Source: Rhodothermus sp.
GTDB lineage: Bacteria > Bacteroidota > Rhodothermia > Rhodothermales > Rhodothermaceae
Assembly (NCBI GenBank): GCA_030950375.1
Contig: JAUZRN010000033.1
Location: forward strand, 1 to 64,000
Reading direction: 5' to 3'
Length of the DNA stretch: 64,000 nucleotides
Part shown: positions 54,363 through 63,122 of the stretch, one piece after another
Layout of the letters: each line of letters begins with the position of its first letter
Position numbering within the stretch: position 1 is the stretch's first letter
Notes under the pieces: generated by a model
Databases searched by the model: none
Told to the model about the DNA's origin: nothing
What the model saw: the letters and a program-made list of their open reading frames with translations, nothing else
Made by a program: the position numbers and the translations under genes

Positions 54363-55151
54363 ATGCTGCGCGCACTCCGCACTGCTGCGCTGGGCATGAA
54401 TGCCCAGCAGACCAATGTCGACAACATTGCACATAACCTGGCCAATGTCAACACGACAGGCTTCAAAAACGCCCGGGTCGTGTTCCAGGACCTCCTGTAC
54501 CAGACGGTTCAGACGCCGGGCCAGGAAGAAGCAGAAGGACTCACCCCACCGGCTTCCCTGCAACTGGGCAGCGGGGTGGCCGTCGTGGCTACTGTACGCC
54601 AGTTCACCCAGGGTAGCCTGGTAGAAACCGGCAACGCGCTGGATCTGGCCATTAATGGCGATGGCTTTTTCCAGATCCGGCGTCCAGATGGCAGCATTGT
54701 CTACACACGTGACGGCACGTTCACGCTAAACGCCGACGGCACTTTTGTCACCCAGACCGGCCTCCCGCTGGAACCCGAGCTGAGCGTGCCCCCCGATACG
54801 GTCGAGATTCACATCAGCCAGGACGGGGTGGTGTCGGTCCGTCTACAGGGCGAAACGGAACGTGTAGAGATCGGCCAGCTTGAGCTGGCACGTTTTCCGA
54901 ATCCGGCCGGTCTGCGGGCCATCGGCGGGAACCTGTACGAGCAGACCGAAGCCAGCGGCTTTCCTATCTTAGGCCCCCCCGGTGAAGAGGGCTTTGGAAC
55001 GATCAGACAGGGCTTTCTGGAAGCAGCCAACGTGGACGTTGTGCAGGAGATGGTCAACCTGATCACGGCTCAGCGCGCCTACGAGATCAATTCGAAGATG
55101 GTCACCACCACCGAAGAAATGCTTCAGATGGCCAGCCAGATGAAACGATGA
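54363..55151 (+). CDS. flgG: Flagellar distal rod protein FlgG
   Basis: 262 residues, the usual size for FlgG. The N-terminal MLRALRTAALGMNAQQTNVDNIAHNLANVNTTGFKNAR and C-terminal GFLEAANVDVVQEMVNLITAQRAYEINSKMVTTTEEML are near-invariant in FlgG. The central part NALDLAINGDGFFQIRRPDG is also standard. It forms the distal rod that passes through the P and L rings. ATGA overlap with flgA. Confidence 0.95.
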   Translation: MLRALRTAALGMNAQQTNVDNIAHNLANVNTTGFKNARVVFQDLLYQTVQTPGQEEAEGLTPPASLQLGSGVAVVATVRQFTQGSLVETGNALDLAINGDGFFQIRRPDGSIVYTRDGTFTLNADGTFVTQTGLPLEPELSVPPDTVEIHISQDGVVSVRLQGETERVEIGQLELARFPNPAGLRAIGGNLYEQTEASGFPILGPPGEEGFGTIRQGFLEAANVDVVQEMVNLITAQRAYEINSKMVTTTEEMLQMASQMKR

Positions 55152-55861
55152 TGCTGCTGCTGTGGACCATCGGGATGTTGCTGGGGCTCGGGAAGCTGTC
55201 CGCCGCTGAACCGGTGAATGTACGGCTCCAGCAGGCGATCGACTCGCTGTTGGCCGAAGCGTTTCCAGCCCTCAAGGGCCATCTGGTACCCCGCCTGGTA
55301 CGCTATCAGGCTGTCGAAGCCAGCCGCTTCCGGCTTCGCCTGCCTCCTGCCGTTGACGATCCCACGGGTTCCTTGCAGGTTGAGATCTGGATGCCTGATC
55401 GACAGGGCACGTGGCGTAAAGCTGGCTGGGCCCTGTTTTATGTAGCCCGCTACGACTCGGTTGTCGTTACCCGCCAGATGCTCCAACGCAACGAGCCGGT
55501 CGATCCAGCGGCCCTGGAAATCGCCTGGCTGGAGACGACGCGGCTGCGCACACCACCCCTGACGCCTGCCCGGCTTCGCCAGTTGCAACAGCAAGGTCCC
55601 TTGCTGGCCAAACGTGCTGTAGCGGCCGGACAGATCCTGCGCGCCGATGACCTCCGTCCTCCTTATGCCGTCCAGACCGGCGAAACTGTCTGGATGCGTT
55701 ATCGGCGCGGCAGCCTCGTACTCCGCCTGCGTTGCCAGGCCCGCGCTGCGGGTTTTATTGGTGAAGTGATCGAGCTATATGCCCCGCAGACCCGGGCCAC
55801 CTACCGGGGCCGCATCGTAGCCCCGGGCCTGGTCGAATGGATTGCCACCCTTCAACCTTAA
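55148..55861 (+). CDS. flgA: Flagellar P-ring assembly protein FlgA
   Basis: 237 residues. A signal peptide (LLLWTIGMLLGLGKLSAAEP) is followed by the FlgA body and a C-terminal SAF-type domain: LLAKRAVAAGQILRADDLRP and RAAGFIGEVIELYAPQTRATYRGRIVAPG. FlgA is a periplasmic chaperone for FlgI. It is moderately diverged from proteobacterial FlgA, but the SAF pattern and the place between flgG and flgH are clear. Confidence 0.87.
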   Translation: MMLLLWTIGMLLGLGKLSAAEPVNVRLQQAIDSLLAEAFPALKGHLVPRLVRYQAVEASRFRLRLPPAVDDPTGSLQVEIWMPDRQGTWRKAGWALFYVARYDSVVVTRQMLQRNEPVDPAALEIAWLETTRLRTPPLTPARLRQLQQQGPLLAKRAVAAGQILRADDLRPPYAVQTGETVWMRYRRGSLVLRLRCQARAAGFIGEVIELYAPQTRATYRGRIVAPGLVEWIATLQP

Positions 55862-55873
55862 GCATCGCTACCC

Positions 55874-56458
55874 ATGCGTACGATCTTGCCCTTGTTGAAC
55901 CTGCTCTTACTGCTCAACCTGCCGGCTGTAGCCCAGTCGTCCCTGTATGCCGATTTTCGCGCAGTGCGACCGGGCGACGTCATTACTGTCATTCTGGCTG
56001 AACGTACGGCTGCCCAGCGCGAAAGCAATTACGAACACCTGGCCAATGCCAAGGTTGGTGGAGCCGGCGCTGTAAGCGGCACGCTGGGCGGACGTTTTAG
56101 CGCCGACGCCACGTTCGTACGCGAAAGCAAAGCCAATAACGAAACCTTCCAGCGTGACCTGCTGGAAGGTACCATTACGGCCCTCGTGATCGGCATCGAC
56201 TCGACTACGGGCAACCTGCTGATCCGAGGCGAACGCAAACTTAACATCAATGGCGTTACCCACCTGATGCGTATCTCCGGCACGGTACGCCCTTACGACG
56301 TACGCTACGACAACACGGTGTTTTCCTACCAGATTGCCAATGCCCGCATCGAATACCGGCAAAGTGGACTCCCCCGCAAATTTTTCCGCCCGGGCCTCCT
56401 TACTCGTCTGGGCGCTCTGGCCCTGATCGGTGCTGCTATTGCCCTCGGTGTTCAGTAA
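55874..56458 (+). CDS. flgH: Flagellar L-ring protein FlgH, without lipobox
   Basis: 194 residues. FADFRAVRPGDVITVILAERTAAQRE, LLEGTITALVIGIDSTTGNLLIRGERKLNINGVTHLMRISGTVRPYDV and ANARIEYRQSG are the FlgH core. FlgH is normally an outer-membrane lipoprotein, but this protein has no cysteine at all; the signal ends NLPAVAQSS, a type I site. The C-terminus adds a hydrophobic stretch (RLGALALIGAAIALGVQ) after ARIEY, where most homologues end within a few residues. It may anchor the ring in the outer membrane by this tail instead of a lipid. Confidence 0.9.
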   Translation: MRTILPLLNLLLLLNLPAVAQSSLYADFRAVRPGDVITVILAERTAAQRESNYEHLANAKVGGAGAVSGTLGGRFSADATFVRESKANNETFQRDLLEGTITALVIGIDSTTGNLLIRGERKLNINGVTHLMRISGTVRPYDVRYDNTVFSYQIANARIEYRQSGLPRKFFRPGLLTRLGALALIGAAIALGVQ

Positions 56459-56474
56459 AGAAGTCGTAAGTACC

Positions 56475-57584
56475 ATGCGTCCGTGGACTTTTTTCGCCCT
56501 GCTTCTCCTTCCCTTCCTGCCCGCAACCGGGCAAAACGCGGGACAGGCCCGCCTGAAAGATCTGGTTTCTATCGAAGGGGCTGCACCGATCCAGCTTATT
56601 GGCTACGGGCTGGTGGTCGGACTGGATCGCACAGGCGACCGGGCACGTGGCCGACGGGGATCGCCCTACACTGTACAGAGCATCGCCAACATGCTGCGTC
56701 GCTTTGGGATCACCATCGATCCTAACCTGCTCCGCGCACGCAACACAGCGGCTGTTATGGTTACCGCTACGCTGGACCCCTTTGCAGCGCCAGGCACCCG
56801 TCTGGACGTTACCGTCTCGGCGTTGGGCGATGCCCGCTCTCTCTCGGGTGGCGTCCTGCTCCAGACGCCACTCCAGGATCCCGCCACCGGTCAGGTGTAC
56901 GCCATCGCCCAGGGACCCGTCTCGACCGGTGCTGTGCTTGCCTCCAGCTTTGGCTCTTCCGTACAGATTAACCATACAAACACAGGCCGCGTGCCCGGTG
57001 GTGCGGTGGTGACAGCTACCCCCTCCGTAACGCTCAATAGCGCGCAGCTGGGGCTGGCCCTTAAACGTCCGGACTTTACCAACGCCACACGCATTGCCGA
57101 AGCCATCAACAACCGCTACCCGAACAGCGCCGAAGTCGTCCATGCAGGACTGGTACGCGTCCGCCTGCCCGACGGCATCGATAACCCGGCCCAGCTGCTG
57201 GCCGAGCTGGAACCACTGACCATCGACGTGGACCTTCCAGCCCGCGTCGTCATCAACGAACGCACCGGGACCATTGTAGCCGGTGGCAATGTGCGCATCA
57301 GCGAGGTGATGATCACCTACGGTAGCCTGGTCATCTCCACCCAGGCTGAACCGTTCGTGTCCCAACCGCTACCATTCAGTCAGGGAGAAACGGTCACCGG
57401 CGCACGTGCCACAATCGACGTGCAGGAAGAAGTGGCCCGCTCGGTGGTGTTAGGTCCCAACGCTAACGTTGCCCAGCTGGCCGCTGCCCTCAACGAGCTG
57501 GGACTGACAGCCCGCGACATCATTGCCATCTTCCAGGCCATTGAGCGGGCCGGCGCCCTCCAGGGAGAACTGGTCATTCTGTAA
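56475..57584 (+). CDS. flgI: Flagellar P-ring protein FlgI
   Basis: About 369 residues. A signal peptide (FFALLLLPFLPATGQNA) precedes RLKDLVSIEGAAPIQLIGYGLVVGLDRTGD, the family signature. NAAVMVTATLDPFAAPGTRLDVTVSALGDA, GTIVAGGNVRISEVMITYG and the ending LNELGLTARDIIAIFQAIERAGALQGELVIL are all as expected. FlgI forms the periplasmic P ring. The ATG at 56475 gives the signal peptide; the frame is open to 56430 inside flgH. Confidence 0.96.
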   Translation: MRPWTFFALLLLPFLPATGQNAGQARLKDLVSIEGAAPIQLIGYGLVVGLDRTGDRARGRRGSPYTVQSIANMLRRFGITIDPNLLRARNTAAVMVTATLDPFAAPGTRLDVTVSALGDARSLSGGVLLQTPLQDPATGQVYAIAQGPVSTGAVLASSFGSSVQINHTNTGRVPGGAVVTATPSVTLNSAQLGLALKRPDFTNATRIAEAINNRYPNSAEVVHAGLVRVRLPDGIDNPAQLLAELEPLTIDVDLPARVVINERTGTIVAGGNVRISEVMITYGSLVISTQAEPFVSQPLPFSQGETVTGARATIDVQEEVARSVVLGPNANVAQLAAALNELGLTARDIIAIFQAIERAGALQGELVIL

Positions 57585-57589
57585 GCGCC

Positions 57590-57937
57590 ATGACGGAAAA
57601 AATTCAGCCTACACTGGGACCAACGGGCATAACGGCCCTGCTGGGCGTGCGACGCCCCCATACACCCGAGGAAGCCGCCCGGCAATTCGAAGAGATATTG
57701 TTGCGTCAGTTCGTACAGGTCCTGACGCGTGACCTTTTTCGCGAATCGCTGACCGGCGATGAAGCGCCCGGCTGGCTGAGTTCCTACCGGGATACCCAGC
57801 GCGATGTACTGACCGACGTGCTGGCCCGTCACCTGGCCGAGCAGGGCCGCCTGGGCATTGCCGAGCTGCTGCTTCGCCAGTGGCAACAGACAGGCCACCT
57901 GTCCACTCCCAACCCTGAAGCCGAATCGCAACCATGA
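57590..57937 (+). CDS. flgJ: FlgJ N-terminal-type rod-binding protein, no muramidase domain
   Basis: 115 residues. PEEAARQFEEILLRQFVQVLTRDLF and YRDTQRDVLTDVLARHLAEQGRLGIAELLLRQ match the rod-binding domain of FlgJ. The peptidoglycan hydrolase domain found in proteobacterial FlgJ is absent, as in many other phyla, so wall opening must be done by another enzyme. Overlaps the next gene by 4 bp. Confidence 0.8.
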   Translation: MTEKIQPTLGPTGITALLGVRRPHTPEEAARQFEEILLRQFVQVLTRDLFRESLTGDEAPGWLSSYRDTQRDVLTDVLARHLAEQGRLGIAELLLRQWQQTGHLSTPNPEAESQP

Positions 57938-58458
57938 GCATTCCCTCGAACATATTGCAGCAGTTTGTTGAATCGATCAAAGCAGAGCTCAACCTGCTGG
58001 AGCAACTCGAACAGAGTTTCGAGACGCAGCTGGAAGCACTCCGAAGTCATCAGCACGAAATGTTGGAACAGGCCGCCATACGTACCAGCCAACTGGTAAC
58101 CCAGCTTGAGCGCTTGCAGCAAAAACGCGCAGGTAAGGGGCGCCTGTTGCGACGCTTGCTGCATCTGGATCTTGCAGCCCCCACCGAACAGCTACTGGCC
58201 GCCCTTGAAGCGCACCCGGAAAGCCAGGCAGCCGCTCGCACACTGCGGCAGCTGCAACAGCAACTCCAGGAACGACTGCATCAGACCCGCCAACGCTGTG
58301 AAACGCTTGAGTTTTCGCTGAAATACGCGATACAAATAGGACAGGAGCTCCTGGAGTTGCTGCAGCTCCTGAACCAACCGGCTCACCGCATATACACCCC
58401 CACCGGCCAGACCCGGCAGACCTGCCCGAAACGTTCCGTCGTCAACCGCCTGGGTTAA
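57934..58458 (+). CDS. flgN: FlgN-like flagellar export chaperone
   Basis: 174 residues, almost wholly helical and Leu/Gln/Glu-rich (LNLLEQLEQSFETQLEALRSHQ, QLEERLHQTRQRCETLEFSLKY). This fits FlgN, the chaperone for FlgK and FlgL, and the position just before flgK supports it. Sequence identity within this family is low, so the call rests on composition and context. Overlap with flgJ by 4 bp and 4-bp gap to flgK. Confidence 0.7.
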   Translation: MSIPSNILQQFVESIKAELNLLEQLEQSFETQLEALRSHQHEMLEQAAIRTSQLVTQLERLQQKRAGKGRLLRRLLHLDLAAPTEQLLAALEAHPESQAAARTLRQLQQQLQERLHQTRQRCETLEFSLKYAIQIGQELLELLQLLNQPAHRIYTPTGQTRQTCPKRSVVNRLG

Positions 58459-58462
58459 ACCT

Positions 58463-59857
58463 ATGAGCCTGAATCAATTGTTCAGCCTGACGCGCCGCTC
58501 ATTCCAGACGATTCAGGCGGCGATGAACACCATCGGGCAAAACGTAGCCAATGCGAATACTGAGGGTTATGCCCGTCGGCGCGTGACACTGCAGGCTGTC
58601 AACCTGCGCGATGCGGGCCTCTACACGGCCCTCCCGCCTCGGACGGCCACCGGTATGGGCGTCTCGGTAGCTACCTATGAGCGCCTGCGCGACCACCTGC
58701 TTGACGTGGCTGCCTGGGACGCACGCGCCAGTTTAGGGGCATCTGATGAGGAAACACGCATCTACCAGATCCTGGAAAGCCTGCTGGCTGCCGACAGTGA
58801 CACCGGTCTACCCGCGCTGCTCAACGACTTCTGGAATCGATGGACCGACCTGGCTAACCAGCCTACCGACACTGGCGTCCGCGAAGCATTGCGCGGACAG
58901 GCCCAGACGCTCATCGACACGTTCCGCCGATTGGCACGCGATCTGGACACGCTCTCTACGCAGACCACCGATGCGCTGCGTGACGCTGTCGATCAGGCCA
59001 ACAGCTTGCTCGAAGAGCTGGCTGCACTCAACGCTACCATTCGGGCGGCCCGCCAGCAAGGCAATCCGGATCTGGTGGCCGAAGATCGCCGCGATGAGCT
59101 CGTCCACAAGCTGGCTGAACTGCTTCCCGTCCAGGTTCAGACGCTGGAAGACGGCACCTACCAGCTGACCGTCAATGGCATGGCACTCGTGCAGGGCGAT
59201 CAGGTTATGCCGTTGACCCTGAACCTGAGCGGAAGCTCCCCGACGCTCACCTTCGGCAATACCGGGGTTGCTTTTCAAGCAACCGAAGGCCAAGACGGTC
59301 GCATCGGTGCGCAGCTTCGCATGCTGACCCAGACGCTCCCTGACGTCCGGCAACGACTCGATACCCTGGCCGCCACGCTGGTCACTGAAATCAACAGTCG
59401 ACATGCCAGTGGCTACGGCCTGGATGGCCTGAGTGGCCGCGCCTTTTTTGACCCTGCTGGTACGACAGCGGCTACCATCGCCCTATCGGCCGACGTGCTG
59501 GCCGATAGCCGAGCGATTGCCGCCTCCGGCGACCCAACCGCCCCCGGTGATAACAGCATCGCTCTCCAGATTGCCAGCCTGCGTGATGCCCTCCTCTTCA
59601 ACGGCGGTACCGAAACGGCCGAAACCTATGCCATCAACCTGGCCAGCCGCATCGGTGCCGCCGCACAGGACGCTACCGGTCGGCTGGAACGCTCACGGGC
59701 GACCATCGACCATCTGGATGCACTCCAGCAGGGCGTCATGGGCGTCTCACTCGACGAAGAGCTGACCAACATGATTCGCTTTCAGCAGGCCTATGCGGCC
59801 ACGGCTCGCGTGCTGGACACCGCCCGCACCATGATGGACACCCTGCTGAACCTCTGA
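58463..59857 (+). CDS. flgK: Flagellar hook-associated protein 1
   Basis: 464 residues. The N-terminal SLTRRSFQTIQAAMNTIGQNVANANTEGYARRRVTLQ and the C-terminal LDALQQGVMGVSLDEELTNMIRFQQAYAATARVLDTARTMMDTLLNL are the FlgK signatures. The middle is shorter than in enterobacterial FlgK. It forms the junction between hook and filament, together with FlgL, which follows after 14 bp. Confidence 0.95.
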   Translation: MSLNQLFSLTRRSFQTIQAAMNTIGQNVANANTEGYARRRVTLQAVNLRDAGLYTALPPRTATGMGVSVATYERLRDHLLDVAAWDARASLGASDEETRIYQILESLLAADSDTGLPALLNDFWNRWTDLANQPTDTGVREALRGQAQTLIDTFRRLARDLDTLSTQTTDALRDAVDQANSLLEELAALNATIRAARQQGNPDLVAEDRRDELVHKLAELLPVQVQTLEDGTYQLTVNGMALVQGDQVMPLTLNLSGSSPTLTFGNTGVAFQATEGQDGRIGAQLRMLTQTLPDVRQRLDTLAATLVTEINSRHASGYGLDGLSGRAFFDPAGTTAATIALSADVLADSRAIAASGDPTAPGDNSIALQIASLRDALLFNGGTETAETYAINLASRIGAAAQDATGRLERSRATIDHLDALQQGVMGVSLDEELTNMIRFQQAYAATARVLDTARTMMDTLLNL

Positions 59858-59871
59858 TCCCATAGCTGGCC

Positions 59872-60804
59872 ATGGATTCGCTACACATAGCTTTCACCCG
59901 ACAACAGAGCCTTTACCAGCTCCTGGCCGAACGTCAGATCCAGGAACGCCGCCTGGAGCTGGCCCGACTGCAAGAGCAGATGGCAACGGGCCGTCGCCTC
60001 AACCGTCCCTCGGACGATCCCGGCGCTTACACGCTGACCCAGGCGCTACGTCGTCTGAGCCAACGCTACGACCAGTACGAACGCACGCTGGCCCTTGGCC
60101 GTGCCTGGCTGAACGCTACCGAAGAGGCCCTCTCCTCGCTTGTCGAGCTGTTCAATAGCGCCTACGAAGAAGGCCTGCGGATGGCTACCGAAACCGCCTC
60201 CACCTCCGACCGCGCCACCACCGCGGATGTGCTGGAGCAGCGCCTCCAGGCCGTGCTCGACCAGCTCAACGCCCGCCATAACGGCGAATACCTGTTTGCT
60301 GGTACCCGCACTACCACCCAACCCTTCCAGCTCACTGCGGGGACCGTCAGCTACAATGGCAACAATCAGACACGCCTGCAGGAAATCGCGCCCGGCCTTC
60401 AGGTAGCCATCAACCTGCCCGGCAATGCCGTCTGGGAAGTCGATGAAAACGGCGACGGCACCCCGGACTTCACCATCACCGAAGCCTGGCAAGACCTGAT
60501 CAATGCGCTACGGGCCGATGACACCGCCCAGATTCAGAACGCCATGGCGCGTGTGGAAACTGCCCGCAACCATTTGCTCGACCGCATCGCGCAGGTAGGC
60601 GAAACCACCCGACGACTGTCGATGGCCGAAACAGAATTGCAGAGCGCCCGCCTGCGCCTCGAAGCGCAACGTAGCCAGCTGGAAGACGCTGACTTTGCTC
60701 AGCTCGCCGTCCAGCTACAACGCAACCAGTTAAGCCTCGAAGCTACCCTCCAGGTAACTTCTCGCCTGCTACAAACCAGCTTGTTAAACTATCTGGCGCC
60801 ATGA
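59872..60804 (+). CDS. flgL: Flagellar hook-associated protein 3
   Basis: 310 residues. The N-terminal coiled part RRLELARLQEQMATGRRLNRPSDDPGAYTL and the flagellin-like C-terminal pattern (RIAQVGETTRRLSMAETELQ, FAQLAVQLQRNQLSLEATLQVTSRLLQTSLLNYL) identify FlgL. Also ANLNARHNGEYLFAGTRT in the middle. ATGA overlap with the next gene, so the operon continues. Confidence 0.93.
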   Translation: MDSLHIAFTRQQSLYQLLAERQIQERRLELARLQEQMATGRRLNRPSDDPGAYTLTQALRRLSQRYDQYERTLALGRAWLNATEEALSSLVELFNSAYEEGLRMATETASTSDRATTADVLEQRLQAVLDQLNARHNGEYLFAGTRTTTQPFQLTAGTVSYNGNNQTRLQEIAPGLQVAINLPGNAVWEVDENGDGTPDFTITEAWQDLINALRADDTAQIQNAMARVETARNHLLDRIAQVGETTRRLSMAETELQSARLRLEAQRSQLEDADFAQLAVQLQRNQLSLEATLQVTSRLLQTSLLNYLAP

Positions 60805-61625
60805 TACACGGATCGTTTCTGGAAAACTTTCGACTGCCACCGCCTGCTTTTGATCGGCTGGAGCAGCTTGACGACCGACTCCGTCCGCTCTGGAAGGCGG
60901 TTCGTCGCCAGGAATCGCGACGCGTGCTGACCCAGGCCGCCCGCCTGTTGGATGCGCCGGAGATGAGCCTGGCTACCATGCGAGCCGGACTGCTCAACGC
61001 CCTGGCCGCCGCCCGCCTGCAGTTGCGCCACTATGAAGCCGCAGAACGCATGCTGCGGCTTTCGCTGGCTGCCCTGCCCACCCAGTGGATGGCTGCCCGC
61101 CTGCTGGTACACCTCTATGAAACGCAGCGTCGCTATGAGCCTGCATACGCCCTGCTGAGCCGCCTGCAGTCCCGGCCACCAGGGGCTACCTGGGATGAAC
61201 CCCTCTCCGAAACCGACTGGCACCTGGGCATGGCCGCCCTGGCCTGGCGGCTACGTCGGTGGCCGACCGTCAAAGCACACGTTCGCGCCGCCTTCCCTGA
61301 ACCCACCCGAATGCCCCTGGCGCTGCAGGCCGACCTGCTACGACTGGCCTTCTATCAAGCGTGTCCTGCGGAAGCGCTCGCCATGGCCCGCCATCTGCTC
61401 GAACACCAATCCGACGAACAGACCGTTGACATGCTCTTACAGATCTTCGTACAGCAGGGCTGGAAACAAGAAGCCTGCACCCTCTACCGCCAGGCCTACC
61501 ATCGCTATCCTGAAAGCGAACGCCTGCGCCGGCGTCTGGTGGCCCTCTGCCTGCAAACCGGCGCCATCGAAGAAGCCCGCCGCCTGGCCCGCCTGGGAGC
61601 CCTTTCGCTGGATGTAGAATCATAA
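60801..61625 (+). CDS. TPR-like helical protein in the flagellar operon
   Basis: 274 residues, helical throughout, with repeats of TPR/tetratricopeptide character (AARLQLRHYEAAERMLRLSLAALPTQWMAARLLVHLYETQRRYEPAYALLSRL and VQQGWKQEACTLYRQAYHRYPESERLRRRLVALCLQTGAIEEARRLARLG). No signal peptide, no membrane segment, no known name. It overlaps flgL by 4 bp and is followed after 12 bp by the HDOD gene. It could be a scaffold linking flagellar assembly to the regulators behind it. Confidence 0.7.
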   Translation: MIHGSFLENFRLPPPAFDRLEQLDDRLRPLWKAVRRQESRRVLTQAARLLDAPEMSLATMRAGLLNALAAARLQLRHYEAAERMLRLSLAALPTQWMAARLLVHLYETQRRYEPAYALLSRLQSRPPGATWDEPLSETDWHLGMAALAWRLRRWPTVKAHVRAAFPEPTRMPLALQADLLRLAFYQACPAEALAMARHLLEHQSDEQTVDMLLQIFVQQGWKQEACTLYRQAYHRYPESERLRRRLVALCLQTGAIEEARRLARLGALSLDVES

Positions 61626-61637
61626 TGAACCTGGATC

Positions 61638-62576
61638 ATGCCTGCGGCGCGCCCAATCCTGAGCCAACTGGAACTGCGGTGTCCACCGCTTCCCCAGACC
61701 CTGGTGGAAGCCATGAAGCTGCTCAACCAGCCCGACCGGCTGGAAGTGGGACCGGTCACCCGGCTGGTAGAACGCGACCCGGTAGTCGTCGCCCGCCTGC
61801 TGCAAATCGTAAACTCGGCTTACTACGGACTGCGCCGCACGGTCAGTAGCGTCGAACGTGCTGTCGTGCTCCTCGGTCCCCTCAGCGTGGCCGGCATCAT
61901 CGTCAGCATGCACATGCTCCGGCTACGTACCACGCTGCCCTCCTCGGCGCTGGCCTGCTTCAACCGTCTGGCTCAGCACTGTCAGGCCACCGCTTTCCTG
62001 ACGCGACACCTGCTCGAAATGCTGGGATCGCGCCCTAACGTCCGGGCAAGTGTGGGTTTTACAGCCGGCCTGCTCCATGATTTTGGCAAAATCATTCTAC
62101 TCTACAACTTTCCCCTCGAAGCGGTGGGCTTTTACGAACAACAGCGTCTCCGTGGTGAAATACAGGCACACGATGAACGTCAGCTGGAACAACTATTGTT
62201 CGGCTGCGACCATACGGAAGCCGGCGAATATGTGGCGCGCAAGCTGAATTTTCCAGACGTACTGGTCGATGTGATTCGCTACCACCACGTACCGGCACAA
62301 ACCCCACCCGTCAGTGAAGCCTACATGATCATGCCGGCGGTGGCCGTGGCCGACCTGGTTGCCCGCACCATGGGCTATGCCTTTACCCATCCGCTCACTG
62401 CCACACAATGCCTGCAAGATTCCGTCTGGCGACTGTTAATTGCACGCTACAAACTCACCGAATGGACTCCAGAAAGCCTGCTGGCCCACCTGCAGGATCA
62501 GCAGGAACACCTGGACCACCATATTCAACACCTGACCTTACCCAACGCGTTACAGCGTAACCGACGCTTCCTATGA
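61638..62576 (+). CDS. HDOD-domain protein
   Basis: 312 residues. The HDOD domain covers about 15-215 (PPLPQTLVEAMKLLNQPDRLEVGPVTRLVERDPVVVARLLQIVNSAYYGLRRTVSSVERAVVLLG and GLLHDFGKIILLYNFP). The HD pair in LLHDFGK is kept, but the other metal ligands of true HD phosphohydrolases cannot be checked by eye. HDOD proteins act in signalling, chemotaxis, polar flagella or stress control. ATGA overlap with the receiver-like gene that follows, so the two likely act together. Confidence 0.87.
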   Translation: MPAARPILSQLELRCPPLPQTLVEAMKLLNQPDRLEVGPVTRLVERDPVVVARLLQIVNSAYYGLRRTVSSVERAVVLLGPLSVAGIIVSMHMLRLRTTLPSSALACFNRLAQHCQATAFLTRHLLEMLGSRPNVRASVGFTAGLLHDFGKIILLYNFPLEAVGFYEQQRLRGEIQAHDERQLEQLLFGCDHTEAGEYVARKLNFPDVLVDVIRYHHVPAQTPPVSEAYMIMPAVAVADLVARTMGYAFTHPLTATQCLQDSVWRLLIARYKLTEWTPESLLAHLQDQQEHLDHHIQHLTLPNALQRNRRFL

Positions 62577-63022
62577 AAGTGCTGCTGGTAGAGCCCTCGC
62601 AGCTTCGATGCCGCATTAGCAACCTATTGCGGCTGGGCGGCATTGAAGAGGTTACGGAGACCACGAGCAGTGCCGAAGCCTATCATCTGCTCCAGCAACA
62701 GGCCTATGATCTACTGCTCGTTGGTCCCAATGTAGCAAATCCTTCTGGCCTGGAACTGCTTCGCAAGCTGCGTCAGATGCCGAATCATCAAGATATGGCC
62801 ATTCTGATTTTTCTGGAAATGCCTACCGACGAACTGGTACTGGCAGCAGCCGAACTGAACGTCGACGGGATCATCGTCGTGCCTTTTGAAGACGACTACC
62901 TGCTCTTTCGGGTGCGCGAGACGCTTCAGCAACTTCGCCAACGCCGTCTGGGAACCACTCGATCTGCCTACCGGAAACGTCTACACCTGGTCTCCCACAT
63001 TGACCCCAAGGCCTCTTCATAA
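62573..63022 (+). CDS. Degenerate receiver-domain protein
   Basis: 149 residues with the alternating beta-alpha pattern of a response-regulator receiver: MKVLLVEPSQLRCRISNLLRLGGIEEV, YDLLLVGPNVANPSGLELLRKLRQM, MAILIFLEMPTDELVLAAAELNVDGIIVVPFEDDYLL. The phosphoacceptor Asp is replaced by Gly (LLVGPN), the acidic pair is Glu-Pro instead of Asp-Asp, and the conserved Lys is absent (VPFED). It is therefore a pseudo-receiver that cannot be phosphorylated in the usual way. No output domain. It overlaps the HDOD gene by 4 bp. Confidence 0.8.
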   Translation: MKVLLVEPSQLRCRISNLLRLGGIEEVTETTSSAEAYHLLQQQAYDLLLVGPNVANPSGLELLRKLRQMPNHQDMAILIFLEMPTDELVLAAAELNVDGIIVVPFEDDYLLFRVRETLQQLRQRRLGTTRSAYRKRLHLVSHIDPKASS

Positions 63023-63122
63023 CGCAGAAACCGTTTCCAAAATAAACTCCGGCCTTCTTTTTCAATTTCATGGGCCTTAGATTCCGGACAAGTTCTCCGG
63101 CTGCAACCAATTCGGTTCGCCT

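Noticed and set aside
56436-57365. Long minus-strand ORF over flgI
   Set aside because: Antisense shadow of a clearly coding FlgI.
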